A program made the position numbers and the translations under genes. DNA of 64,000 bases, taken from the NCBI RefSeq assembly GCF_900100165.1, contig NZ_FNEO01000011.1:1-64000 (forward strand). Reading direction: 5' to 3'. This DNA comes from Flavobacterium glycines. GTDB taxonomy: Bacteria > Bacteroidota > Bacteroidia > Flavobacteriales > Flavobacteriaceae. This document shows, one piece after another, positions 8,938-17,782 of the stretch; within the stretch, counting starts at the first letter, position 1, and each line of letters opens with the position of its first letter. The notes under the pieces were generated by a model, which saw only the letters and a program-made list of their open reading frames with translations, had not been told where the DNA came from and made no database searches.

Positions 8938-8970
8938 AAAAGCGTTAAGTTAGAATCTTAACGCTTTTTT
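8938..8970 (+). terminator. Rho-independent terminator
   Basis: 12-bp perfect stem AAAAGCGTTAAG / CTTAACGCTTTT with loop TTAGAAT and a T tract. It lies between convergent genes and is usable on both strands. Confidence 0.9.
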
Positions 8971-8974
8971 TATG

Positions 8975-10456
8975 CTATAATGGTTTTTTGTCTTTGTCGT
9001 CGTCTTTTTCTTTGCTCTCTTTCTTTTCACTTTTAAATCCGATAAGTTTACGGTATTTGGTTTCGGTTTCTTCTAGTTCTTCTTCCATTTTTTTGTATTG
9101 GCTGATGTCTTTAATGGTGATCACGGCTGCAACTATATTGTTGTCTTGGTCAATTAAAGGGCGGCCGCTAATTAGTACTCTTCTTTTTTCCTGTGAAACA
9201 GGATTCCAAAGCACTAAGTCAACATCATCAGTAACTTCGCCGTTAAAAGCGCGTTCCATAGGCAAATTTTGAGCCGGAAATACGGTTTTTTCATCCGGGA
9301 AATAGAGTTCAAAATGAGTGGTTAAATCCGTTGGGATTTTGTCGTCTTCTTCGATTCCAAAAATGTCATTAGCCACATAATTAGCCAGTATTACTTTTTT
9401 GTCGGCATCGGCAACAATTACTCCTTCGCCGATATTTTCAACAATCACTCTTAGTTTTTCTTCATTTTCATAGAGTTCATCAACGGCTTTTTGTTGTTCG
9501 ATACTAAGTTCTACTGTTTCCGTAATGTCTCTCGCTGCCGAATAGATTATGCCTTCTTTCAAATCGATATTACTGTTCCAATCCAGCCATCGGTAAGAAC
9601 CATCTTTATGGCGTACTCTGTTTTTAAAGCTAATTACTGTTTTGCCTTTACGTATTTCGGCTAAGACTTCGTCGGAGGTGGAGCGATCCTCAGGATGTGT
9701 TAAATCCATGAATTTTATTTCATCCATGTCTTTTTGGGTGTAACCTAAGGTGTTGGTAAAAGCAGCGTTGATTTTGATAAAATGATCATTTTTGGCAACG
9801 GTAAAAATATCAAAAGACATATTGAAAAATGCATCGGTAGCTTTAAGAGAATCTTCTAATTTTTTTCTTTCGGTTATATCAGTTGAGATACCACCAATGG
9901 CGTAAATACGACCTGTTGCATCATATAAAGGATATTTTACGGCAATGTAGGTGTGGATTCCGTCTTTTTGCTCAATGGTTTCTTCTGATTTGAGTTCGGT
10001 TAATTTTTTTGCTACTTCTAAATCAGAATTTCGGTATGTTTCAGCAATTTCTTTAGGTAAAAAATCATGGTCGGTTTTGCCAATTATTTTTTCGTTAGTG
10101 GTGCCAAATAAATCACCAAAATTTTTGTTGATTAGAAGGTATTCACCATTTAATTTTTTGATAAAAATAGGACTGGATGTATTGTCAATGATGGATTGTA
10201 ATAATTGTTTGTTTTCTTCCAAGAGTTTTTGAGCTCTTTCTTTGGCTTTGAATTGCGTTCTGATAATGAAATAAACTACAATCAAAAGAAGTATGGAAAG
10301 TACAAATAAAGAGATTTCAATAGCATTCAATTGGGAGTCCATTGTAGTGTCATGAGCAGGGTCTAATCGGATTAAAAAAATCCATGCGGCAGCAACTACC
10401 ACAATGATATTGATAATAAATCCCAGAAATATTTTTTTTTCAAAAGAGATATTCAT
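8975..10456 (-). CDS. Membrane-anchored multi-PAS sensor protein without output domain
   Basis: 493 residues. Two transmembrane helices (about 8-30 and 44-66) enclose a short extracytoplasmic loop; a coiled-coil linker (KAKERAQKLLEENKQ) follows. Then come three PAS/PAC modules: ~80-205 (SIIDNTSSPIFIKKLNGEY), ~205-325 (with PAC sequence YRWLDWNSNIDLKEG) and ~330-455 (VIVENIGEGVIVADADKK). A short helix and a Lys/Asp/Glu-rich tail (KEKDDDKDKKPL) end the protein. No histidine-kinase H-box or ATPase, GGDEF, EAL or phosphatase domain is visible. Signal sensing is inferred; it could dimerise with a separate kinase. Confidence 0.8.
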   Translation of the reverse strand: MNISFEKKIFLGFIINIIVVVAAAWIFLIRLDPAHDTTMDSQLNAIEISLFVLSILLLIVVYFIIRTQFKAKERAQKLLEENKQLLQSIIDNTSSPIFIKKLNGEYLLINKNFGDLFGTTNEKIIGKTDHDFLPKEIAETYRNSDLEVAKKLTELKSEETIEQKDGIHTYIAVKYPLYDATGRIYAIGGISTDITERKKLEDSLKATDAFFNMSFDIFTVAKNDHFIKINAAFTNTLGYTQKDMDEIKFMDLTHPEDRSTSDEVLAEIRKGKTVISFKNRVRHKDGSYRWLDWNSNIDLKEGIIYSAARDITETVELSIEQQKAVDELYENEEKLRVIVENIGEGVIVADADKKVILANYVANDIFGIEEDDKIPTDLTTHFELYFPDEKTVFPAQNLPMERAFNGEVTDDVDLVLWNPVSQEKRRVLISGRPLIDQDNNIVAAVITIKDISQYKKMEEELEETETKYRKLIGFKSEKKESKEKDDDKDKKPL

Positions 10457-10571
10457 GGCTTTTCGGTTTTGGTTATGGACTTAAAAAGATAGTCTTTAGA
10501 GTTCAATTAAATAGTTAAGTTAGTAAATAATATCCTGAAAAAGAGATTATTTGCTTTTTTGTTTCTGAAAA

Positions 10572-11237
10572 TTACCAAACCCACCAGGGAGCCTGAGTGA
10601 TTTCTGCATATACAACCAAATCAAAAGCAGCATGAGCTATAATTGACGGAAGTAGGTTTTTAGATTGCTGTTTTAAGATGCCCAGAATAATAAAAGCAAT
10701 GAATGAAGCAATCATAAAAAATGGAATATTTTCGTGAGGTATTATCGTGGCAGGAGAGATAAATAAACTGGTTTTATAGGCTGTATGTGTAAAGGCAGCG
10801 AAAAGAATAGCCCAATAAGTATTTATCCTGTTCAATTGGGTTTGGATAAAACCTCTGAAAAATAATTCTTCTGTGATGCCAATGGATACCGCTATAATTG
10901 AAAACGGTTTTATTAAATTGGGAAGTACGGGCATTGTGTTACTTCCTCTGTAATACATTGCTGCGGCCAGCCCCATTTGAATTCCAATAATAAGATAAAT
11001 TATCGTTCTTGTTTTAAAAGTGTTTTTAAATAGTTGAGCAAAAGAAATTAATTGGTGATTGATATTACGACTTATAATAAAGGATGTATGTGATAAAGCA
11101 ACGAAAGCGATAATTTTATAAGGAAATGAATAATTGATGAAATAACCAAAAATCACAATTTCGAAACTGCATATTAAGGTATCAAATAGCTTTTTTTTAA
11201 CGTTAGGGGATACTATTATAGTTTCAGAGGTCTTCAT
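10572..11237 (-). CDS. CPBP family glutamic intramembrane protease
   Basis: 221 residues from ATG 11237 (MKTSETIIVS); a longer frame to 11318 would run into the upstream gene. About six hydrophobic segments. CPBP (Abi/CAAX-type) catalytic motifs are present: EELFFR at 123-128, His151 in AFTHTAYK, and HAAFD at 202-206. Two details differ from the commonest form: residue H-4 in motif 2 is Ala, and motif 3 ends in Asp rather than Asn. It starts 8 bp after the leucine-rich-repeat gene, so the two form an operon and the upstream protein is a plausible substrate. The family includes prenyl-protein proteases, bacteriocin immunity proteins and C-terminal sorting proteases. Confidence 0.85.
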   Translation of the reverse strand: MKTSETIIVSPNVKKKLFDTLICSFEIVIFGYFINYSFPYKIIAFVALSHTSFIISRNINHQLISFAQLFKNTFKTRTIIYLIIGIQMGLAAAMYYRGSNTMPVLPNLIKPFSIIAVSIGITEELFFRGFIQTQLNRINTYWAILFAAFTHTAYKTSLFISPATIIPHENIPFFMIASFIAFIILGILKQQSKNLLPSIIAHAAFDLVVYAEITQAPWWVW

Positions 11238-11245
11238 TAGATTTT

Positions 11246-12622
11246 TCAATGTTTTTGAGATTTTTTTATAATAATCAAACTGAAAATTAGAACTAAAGGA
11301 ATTAATAGGAGCAACCATCCTGAACCCATGCAGGCTCCGGAATTAGGGACGATAATACAGCCGGGTAAACTTATTTTTAGTTTTTGTATGCTAAGGCTGT
11401 CTTTCATGTTCTTTTCGGATAGTGATAAATAGCGTAGTGATTTTAAGTTGTTCAGCGATTTTAAGTTGGATACTGAGTCTTCGATTACCAGTCCTCTTAG
11501 ATTGGTTAATTCTTTTAAGGGTTCCAGATTTTTAATAGAATCGTTTCCGTTTATTTGTAGTATTTGCAAATTTTTTAATTGAGAACAGAAAGTGTTTAGT
11601 TGTGTTTGTGTGGTGTTTTCAGGTAAACCCAACCATTTGATATTGTGATAATTTGCGAGTAAATCAATGGAACTAAAAGTGCCCGATAATAGAATAATGG
11701 ATAATTGGGATAATTTATCTTTTATCGGGGATAAATCTGCTTTACAGTCACTATTCGTCAATACGATTTCTGTTAGTTTTTTTAATGGTCTTAAAGCGGA
11801 ATAATCGTTCAGACAGCCAAATAAACTTATTTTTTCCAATTGTGGGTTTTCAACGAAAAAGGATTTGTCTAAAGATTTGAGATTATTTCCATTGATAATA
11901 CATTGTTTTAATCCAATTATTTTAGGTAGCGGTTTAGTAATAACAGAATCTGAGAGATTGAGATACAGACACTCAATGGAATTGAAATTTTTTAAGAGAT
12001 TTAATTGTTTTTGATTTAAAGATATTTTTATAAAGTGAGGAGAGAAAAAGGCAGCATGCTGCAAATAGTCTTCGATGTTATTTTCGTTGTTGTAGTTTTC
12101 AAAAACTAAATTAATGTTTGGTTTTTGTGAGGCAATTTCTTTTAAGTATCCTAAGTAGTTTCCAGGGATTTTGTCGTTTATAATTATTGTTGCTAAGTTG
12201 TCAATTTCGGAGGATTTCATTTTTTGAAACCATGAGAGAAGATTGACTTTTTTGTTAATCAGTAAGCTGTTTAATTTTCCGTTTACATATATAATTGAAT
12301 CTTTTGAGTAATTAATTTTGATTGAATCAATTTCTGGGTTACTATAAAGAATTGGAATGGAATTGAACTCTAACAGATCTCCATTTTCTGCTAATACAGC
12401 TCCAAATTTGTTTGATGTAGAAGGAAAACTTATTGTATTGTAATTTTTAGAGAGATTTATTATTGCGCCTTTACCGTAAGATTTTACAACAACATACTGT
12501 TGTTCGTTTTTGTAATAATTAGCTAACCAGGCTAACAATAAAAATAACAAAGTCATGAAAAGAATTATGGGCCAACTAATGCGTTTAAGGTTATTCGAAC
12601 CTTGCTCTTTAAAGGTTTTCAT
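11246..12622 (-). CDS. Leucine-rich-repeat membrane protein with C-terminal sorting-like signal
   Basis: 458 residues. A short basic N-terminus and one transmembrane helix (~16-35, WPIILFMTLLFLLLAWLA) are followed by a long extracytoplasmic domain. From about residue 200 it has degenerate leucine-rich repeats (for example LQILQINGNDSIKNLEPL and LRGLVIEDSVSNLKSL). The C-terminus is striking: SGACMGSGW (428-436), a hydrophobic stretch to 452, then KKSQKH. This Cys-Gly-Ser motif + helix + basic tail resembles tripartite C-terminal sorting signals. The gene directly downstream is a CPBP protease. Function unknown; a protein-binding surface role is inferred. Confidence 0.75.
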   Translation of the reverse strand: MKTFKEQGSNNLKRISWPIILFMTLLFLLLAWLANYYKNEQQYVVVKSYGKGAIINLSKNYNTISFPSTSNKFGAVLAENGDLLEFNSIPILYSNPEIDSIKINYSKDSIIYVNGKLNSLLINKKVNLLSWFQKMKSSEIDNLATIIINDKIPGNYLGYLKEIASQKPNINLVFENYNNENNIEDYLQHAAFFSPHFIKISLNQKQLNLLKNFNSIECLYLNLSDSVITKPLPKIIGLKQCIINGNNLKSLDKSFFVENPQLEKISLFGCLNDYSALRPLKKLTEIVLTNSDCKADLSPIKDKLSQLSIILLSGTFSSIDLLANYHNIKWLGLPENTTQTQLNTFCSQLKNLQILQINGNDSIKNLEPLKELTNLRGLVIEDSVSNLKSLNNLKSLRYLSLSEKNMKDSLSIQKLKISLPGCIIVPNSGACMGSGWLLLLIPLVLIFSLIIIKKSQKH

Positions 12623-12724
12623 GATGCTGGTGATGGATTAAAATTATATCATTTTATTTTGTGTTAAAAAATGGTGTGTAATTTAAATAATTAAAAGTAA
12701 TGTTTTGTAAATCAGTAAACTAAT

Positions 12725-14638
12725 TTAAGTTGTTGAAGTGTCTTTTGTTTTTGTTTTTTCGAATTGCATAAGGTTCAGACTGAACAAGATTACAATTAGT
12801 GTTACCCCTACATCGGCAGCAATGGCAAGAACCAAATTGCTGTATCCAAATACCGCCAGTAAGATAAATACCAATTTTGTAATGATGGCACCATAAGTAT
12901 TGGCTTTTATTTGTTTCATTGTTTTTTTACTAAGTCTGATAAGGAATGGGATTAAAGATAATTGATCGTTCATTAAGGCAATGTTTGCGGTTTCAATAGC
13001 TGTGTCACTTCCGGCTGTGCCCATGGCAATTCCTACAGTACTTAATGCTAAGGCAGGAGCATCATTAATTCCGTCACCTACCATTGCTACTTTGTCGTAT
13101 TGTTGTAAAAGGGCTTTTATCTCTTCTGATTTTTGTTCGGGTAGTAATCCTCCAAAAACTTTGGTAATGCCTACTTGACGCGCTACAAAGTGAGCTGCTT
13201 TTTCCGTGTCTCCGGTAAGCATAATTACATCAATATTTTGTTCCTGAAGTTCTTGTATGGCTGAACGACTATCGGGTTTTATTTCGTCGGTAAGTCCAAT
13301 GATACCCGCAACACCTTTACCAAAGCTAACGACTACACTTGTTTTTCCTTCGGTAGATAATTGAGCAACGATAGATTCTACTTCGTCTGAAATGTCATGA
13401 TATTCCCGGATAAATTCCAATTTGCCTACCAGAACTGTATCGATTTGGCAAACAACGCATTTTGCTGTAGCTCCTTTTCCCATTATGCTTTTAAAATCTT
13501 TAGCAATATGAGGCTCAAAACCTTCCGTTTTACTGGCGGTAATTATGGCTTGAGCTAATGGATGTTCTGAAAACATTTCGGCACCTGCTGTGCAGGAAAG
13601 TAATTCTTCCCGGCTGGTTCCTATTAATGGATAGACATCGGATACTACAGGGGTTCCGTATGTAATAGTTCGGGTTTTATCTATTGCAATGGCTTGAATT
13701 TCGGACAGGGCTTCAATGTATTTTCCTCCCTTTACCAGAGCGCCTTTTGCGGAAGCATTACCAATAGCGGCATAAATGGCTACAGGTGTTGAGATAACTA
13801 AGGCGCAGGGGCAGGCAATAACTAAAAGTGTGACGGCTTGTTTTAACCAATGATTAAAATCTAATCCTAATATAAAAACCGGAATTGTAAAAATTAAAAT
13901 AGCTATTCCAATAATAATAGGAGTGTATAATTTTGAAAAACGCTGAATGAATTTTTGTGTTTCGCTTTTGGCGGCACCTGCTTCAAAAGTGAGTTGGATA
14001 ATTTTTGCAAAAGTGGTGTCGGTGGAAAGTTTGGTCGTTTTAATTTCTATAAAGCCATTTTTATTGAGAGTTCCTGCAAAAACAGCATCACCCATTTGTT
14101 TTTCCTTGGCAGTGGGTTCTCCTGTAATGGCCGATTCGTCAATGAGACTTTCTCCAAAAGTTATTTTTCCATCTAAAGGAATGATTTCGCCAGCTTTAAT
14201 TTGGATGGTAGTTCCAATTTCGATTTGGTCAACAGGAATTTCACAATTTAATTTTTTTACAAATGCTGTTTTGGGTGTGCTTTTAATTAATTCATCTAAA
14301 GCCGATTTGGAGTTTTCGAGTCCGATGTCTTCTAATCTTTCGCCCAAAACATAAAGAACAATGACAACGGCAGCTTCGGGATATTCGCCTAAATACAAGG
14401 CTGCAATAACGGCAATGGTCATCAGTAAATTGATACTGCTAAAATTGAATTTAAGAAGCGATTGTATTCCTTTAAGAATTACTTCATGGCCAATCAGGAT
14501 GATAAAGCTACAGAAAATAAAAGGAGCATAAGGCATTGGGAGATGAATACCTAATAAGGAAAGTATTTCTAAAATAATGACAGTACTGACCGAAAGGAGT
14601 AAAAAAACAAATTTTCTATCTTTAAGAGGTAGGTTCAT
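12725..14638 (-). CDS. Heavy-metal P-type ATPase (Zn/Cd/Pb class) with DKTRT motif
   Basis: 637 residues, without an N-terminal metal-binding HMA domain. Expected P1B features are there: actuator loop ITGEP (171-175), CPC in helix 6 (276-278), SEHPLAQAI nucleotide motif, MVGDGINDAPALA hinge, and IAADVGVTLIV in the last helix. The Asp-Gly there together with CPC points to the ZntA/CadA-like class that exports Zn, Cd or Pb. Odd: the phosphorylation motif reads DKTRT (Asp320, Arg323) where almost all P-type ATPases have DKTGT. The frame is intact. No metal regulator or other metal gene is next to it. Confidence 0.88.
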   Translation of the reverse strand: MNLPLKDRKFVFLLLSVSTVIILEILSLLGIHLPMPYAPFIFCSFIILIGHEVILKGIQSLLKFNFSSINLLMTIAVIAALYLGEYPEAAVVIVLYVLGERLEDIGLENSKSALDELIKSTPKTAFVKKLNCEIPVDQIEIGTTIQIKAGEIIPLDGKITFGESLIDESAITGEPTAKEKQMGDAVFAGTLNKNGFIEIKTTKLSTDTTFAKIIQLTFEAGAAKSETQKFIQRFSKLYTPIIIGIAILIFTIPVFILGLDFNHWLKQAVTLLVIACPCALVISTPVAIYAAIGNASAKGALVKGGKYIEALSEIQAIAIDKTRTITYGTPVVSDVYPLIGTSREELLSCTAGAEMFSEHPLAQAIITASKTEGFEPHIAKDFKSIMGKGATAKCVVCQIDTVLVGKLEFIREYHDISDEVESIVAQLSTEGKTSVVVSFGKGVAGIIGLTDEIKPDSRSAIQELQEQNIDVIMLTGDTEKAAHFVARQVGITKVFGGLLPEQKSEEIKALLQQYDKVAMVGDGINDAPALALSTVGIAMGTAGSDTAIETANIALMNDQLSLIPFLIRLSKKTMKQIKANTYGAIITKLVFILLAVFGYSNLVLAIAADVGVTLIVILFSLNLMQFEKTKTKDTSTT

Positions 14639-14951
14639 AAGAATGGGATTTTATTTGAACTATAGGCAGTTAAATAGTTGAAATATTTCGGTTTTTTAAG
14701 TGTAAAACTTCATGTGTAAGGAATAATGATTATATATTAAATTTACTTAAAAAATATCGTAACTACTTTAGCTTTAATAAAATCTTAAGATTATAAATGA
14801 TTTATATGCCTGAGATGTGAAAAAGTTTTCGAACTTTGCAGCAGAATTATTTACATATGAAATCGCCATTAATAACAAGTTTGTACAAGCAATTACCTAA
14901 TAAATAAAAGCGATACCATATATAACTGCTAAAAAAATAAATTTTACATAT
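14639..14951. other. Intergenic region, divergent promoters expected
   Basis: 313 AT-rich bases between divergent genes. I see no gene, no convincing hairpin and no clean TAnnTTTG box; the nearest is GAACTTTGC at 14832-14840, on the plus strand, about 110 bases before ATG 14952. Confidence 0.4.
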
Positions 14952-15392
14952 ATGAAAATAAACCTTAAAAACGGAATTGATAAACTTATTTTCGGTATGA
15001 AACAGAAAGATGTTTCAGCTGTTTATGGTACACCGGATAGAAATTACAAAGACGAAGATGATAATGTGATTTTTACTTATAATAAGTTTAAAATGCGTTT
15101 GACTTTTTATAAAGACGAAGATTTTAAAATGGGTTATATTGTGGCTTCCAGTCCTGATTTGGAATTATTTTGTAATAAAGTTATCGGTAAAAATATCAAA
15201 GATGTTAAAAATGAGTTGGCTAAAAAAAGCATAACTAAATTTACTCAGGAAGAGTTTGATACTTTTGAAAACTATTTTAACGAAGACAATTGGTTGCTGT
15301 TTCAAACGGAATTTGAAGAGGTAGTGAAATTAGAAGTAGGAGCCATCATCAATGATAAGGATGAGTTTGAATGGAAATTTGGAAAAAAATAA
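14952..15392 (+). CDS. Hypothetical cytoplasmic protein, 146 aa
   Basis: No signal peptide or membrane segment. The N-terminal half (NGIDKLIFGMKQKDVSAVYGTPDRNYKDEDDN) has the look of a small repeat in which a short helix precedes a GxPD turn; a related turn-and-helix pattern recurs around residue 78 (VIGKNIKDVKNEL). Acidic, rich in Phe, Asp and Lys. I do not recognise the family; size and composition would fit an immunity-type protein, but nothing nearby supports that. A 20-bp terminator follows. Confidence 0.65.
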   Translation: MKINLKNGIDKLIFGMKQKDVSAVYGTPDRNYKDEDDNVIFTYNKFKMRLTFYKDEDFKMGYIVASSPDLELFCNKVIGKNIKDVKNELAKKSITKFTQEEFDTFENYFNEDNWLLFQTEFEEVVKLEVGAIINDKDEFEWKFGKK

Positions 15393-15408
15393 AAACGTAC
15401 TAATAAAC

Positions 15409-15452
15409 AAAAGCAAGACCCCTTTCATAAAAATGAAAGGGGTCTTGCTTTT
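15409..15452. terminator. Very strong bidirectional terminator
   Basis: A 20-bp perfect stem (15409-15428 pairs with 15433-15452, loop AAAA; core CAAGACCCCTTTCAT), flanked by A and T runs, lies between the convergent hypothetical gene and the isomerase operon. Confidence 0.93.
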
Positions 15453-15470
15453 GTATTTTGTTTCTAAATA

Positions 15471-16619
15471 TTATTTGGTTTGTTTGTCGAAAATTTCCAA
15501 TTCGAAAATTAAAGTTGCATTAGGAGGAATCACTCCGCCGGCACCACTTTCACCGTAAGCTAATTTAGAAGGGATATAAGCAATCATTTTGTCTCCAAAA
15601 GAAAGTAAATTGATAGCTTCAATAAATCCCGGAATCATACCGTCTTTTTTACCAATTTCAAAAGGAAAAGGATTGTAACCACCTTGCATGGCTCTCATTT
15701 CGTTGTACACGTTATAAGTCTTAGCAATTTCTTCACGGCTGCTGTCAAATAATTTTCCGTCTTCAAAATAGCCTGAATAATGAAAATAAACAGTAGTACC
15801 TGCTGCCGGTTTTGTTCCTGTACCTTTTTGTGTGATTTTGTATATTAAACCAGAAGGCGTAGTTGTTGCAGTTGTTTTTTGACTGTTTAAATAAGCTACT
15901 TTTTCAGCAGTTAATGCAGCCATTTTTTCTTTTTGAATTTTTTCTGCTTCTGCTTTAGCTTCTGCTTCTTTTTTTTCTTCTTCGGCTTTGTTGTTGTAAT
16001 AGTTAGCAAATACTTTTTCGGCTTTGAATTTTTTTGCTAATGAACCTTTTTGAGTGATGACGATGTTTTTGATTACATCATCCTGAGCAATTTTATTGAC
16101 AACATCCATTCCCTGAACCACATGACCAAAAATAGTATGTTTGCCATTTAACCAAGGTGTTTCTTTGTGAGTAATGAAAAACTGACTACCGTTTGTTTTT
16201 GGACCGGCATTGGCCATAGCCAGAATACCGCCTTTGTCAAATTTTAATTCCGGGATAAATTCATCTTTAAAAGCATAGCCCGGTCCGCCTGCACCTGTTC
16301 CCTGTGGATCTCCGCCCTGAATCATAAAATCATTGATAACGCGGTGGAATTTTAAACCATCAAAAAATGGTTTCCCTTTAAGTTTGCTGTCGGTAACAAA
16401 TTCGTTTTTGCCCTGTGCTAAAGAAATGAAATTGGCAACGGTAACAGGAGCTTTTTGAAAATCTAATGTTAAAACAATTGCGCCTTTACTGGTATTGATG
16501 GTAGTAAAAATACCTTCTTCTTTTAAAGGAGCTGTTTTTTTAACTACTTTTTTTGAAGTTTCCTGAGCCTGAATTGTAAGTAAGGCAAAGAATGCTAAAA
16601 ATAATATTCTAAATTTCAT
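15471..16619 (-). CDS. Secreted cyclophilin-FKBP fusion peptidyl-prolyl isomerase
   Basis: 382 residues with a cleavable signal peptide (MKFRILFLAFFALLTIQAQ), so it acts in the periplasm. Residues ~35-190 are a cyclophilin domain (GLKFHRVINDFMIQGGDP, NGSQFFIT, PWLNGKHTIFGHV). A charged helical linker (~190-250, rich in Lys/Glu/Ala) joins it to an FKBP domain (VYFHYSGYFEDGKLFDSS, IPSKLAYGESGAGGVIPPNA). Both isomerase folds are complete. It is the last gene of a minus-strand run nrnA-gldI-isomerase-isomerase and is 33 bp from its paralogue. Likely helps fold secreted proteins. Confidence 0.92.
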   Translation of the reverse strand: MKFRILFLAFFALLTIQAQETSKKVVKKTAPLKEEGIFTTINTSKGAIVLTLDFQKAPVTVANFISLAQGKNEFVTDSKLKGKPFFDGLKFHRVINDFMIQGGDPQGTGAGGPGYAFKDEFIPELKFDKGGILAMANAGPKTNGSQFFITHKETPWLNGKHTIFGHVVQGMDVVNKIAQDDVIKNIVITQKGSLAKKFKAEKVFANYYNNKAEEEKKEAEAKAEAEKIQKEKMAALTAEKVAYLNSQKTTATTTPSGLIYKITQKGTGTKPAAGTTVYFHYSGYFEDGKLFDSSREEIAKTYNVYNEMRAMQGGYNPFPFEIGKKDGMIPGFIEAINLLSFGDKMIAYIPSKLAYGESGAGGVIPPNATLIFELEIFDKQTK

Positions 16620-16652
16620 TTGTTTTTGTTTTTCTAATGGTTGTATTTAATA

Positions 16653-17771
16653 TTATTGGGCTTTGATTAATTCAATTTCAAAGATAAGGTTGGTTTGTGG
16701 AGGGATTATATTTCCAGCACCGCCGGGACCATAGGCTAAATAAGCTGGTATAAATAATACAGCTTTATCTCCAAAAGATAATTTTTCAAGTCCTTCGGTG
16801 AAACCGGGGATAATTCCATCTTTCTTTCCAACTTGAAAAGGTACCGGTTGATAACCGTTTTGAGCAACACGTTCCGAATCAATTTTTCCAAAAGCCATTG
16901 CAACGTTTTCTAAAGTAGTGTCATAAAGTTCTCCGTATTCTGAAAATACAGCATAATTTACTTTAACTTTAGTTCCGATAGCTGGTTTTTTACCACCTCC
17001 TTTATGTGTAATAATGTATTTTAATCCCGAGACTGTTTTTTTTGACTTTTCTTTTAACGCTCCGAAATAGTTGATTTTAGCTACAATTGTTTTCCCGTAT
17101 TTTTTATCATACATTCTTTCTTTTTGAGCTTCAAGTGCTTTTTGTATTTTTTGATTTTTAGATTCGATTACAAAATAATCATCAAATGTTTTAACGGCAT
17201 TAAATTTCTTAGCAGCTTCTCCTTTTCGGATAATGGTAATGGACTTCACTTCATCGTCCTGATTAATGGAATTGACAACTTCCATACCTGCATTAATTAC
17301 ATGACCAAAAATAGTGTGTTTTCCGTTGAGCCAGGGTGTTGGATTTCTGGTAATAAAAAATTGACTGCTGTTTGTGTTTGGGCCATTATTGGCCATAGCC
17401 AGAACGCCTTCTTTATCAAAAATTTCACCGAAATATTCGTCTTTAAATCTATAACCGGCATTTCCTGTTCCGCTTCCTTCCGGGTCACCGGTTTGAATTA
17501 CAAATCCTTTGATAACACGATAGAATTTTAAACCGTTATAAAATGGATGTCCTTTTTTGTAATCTGTACTAACAAAGCGATTGTTCCCTTCGACAAGTGT
17601 AATAAAATTAGCCACAGTAATAGGGGCGTTTTTGTAATCCAGTTCTAAATAAATGATTCCTTTATTAGTGTCAATTTTAGCATAAATACCATCTGCGAAA
17701 TAATCACTTTCATTTTTGCAGGAATAAAAACTGCTGATAAGAAATAATACAAATAGAATGCTTTTTTTCAT
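16653..17771 (-). CDS. Cyclophilin-FKBP fusion isomerase, lipoprotein
   Basis: 372 residues; paralogue of the gene downstream, with the same order: cyclophilin (GLKFYRVIKGFVIQTGDP, NSSQFFIT, PWLNGKHTIFGHV), Lys-rich linker, FKBP (IPAYLAYGPGGAGNIIPPQ). It differs by starting with a lipoprotein signal (MKKSILFVLFLISSFYSC, Cys18), so it should be membrane-anchored while its paralogue is soluble. In the FKBP half several residues of the usual active-site pocket have changed (VNYAVFSEYGELYDTT against VYFHYSGYFEDGKLFDSS). It starts 11 bp after gldI, which suggests one operon. Confidence 0.9.
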   Translation of the reverse strand: MKKSILFVLFLISSFYSCKNESDYFADGIYAKIDTNKGIIYLELDYKNAPITVANFITLVEGNNRFVSTDYKKGHPFYNGLKFYRVIKGFVIQTGDPEGSGTGNAGYRFKDEYFGEIFDKEGVLAMANNGPNTNSSQFFITRNPTPWLNGKHTIFGHVINAGMEVVNSINQDDEVKSITIIRKGEAAKKFNAVKTFDDYFVIESKNQKIQKALEAQKERMYDKKYGKTIVAKINYFGALKEKSKKTVSGLKYIITHKGGGKKPAIGTKVKVNYAVFSEYGELYDTTLENVAMAFGKIDSERVAQNGYQPVPFQVGKKDGIIPGFTEGLEKLSFGDKAVLFIPAYLAYGPGGAGNIIPPQTNLIFEIELIKAQ

Positions 17772-17782
17772 ATGGTAACAAT

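Noticed and set aside
13661-13680. Frameshift as cause of the DKTRT motif
   Set aside because: The frame is unbroken and conserved residues continue on both sides; the change is a single codon.
13947-14354. 135-residue plus-strand frame opposite the P-type ATPase
   Set aside because: Antisense shadow; the ATPase frame has complete family motifs there.
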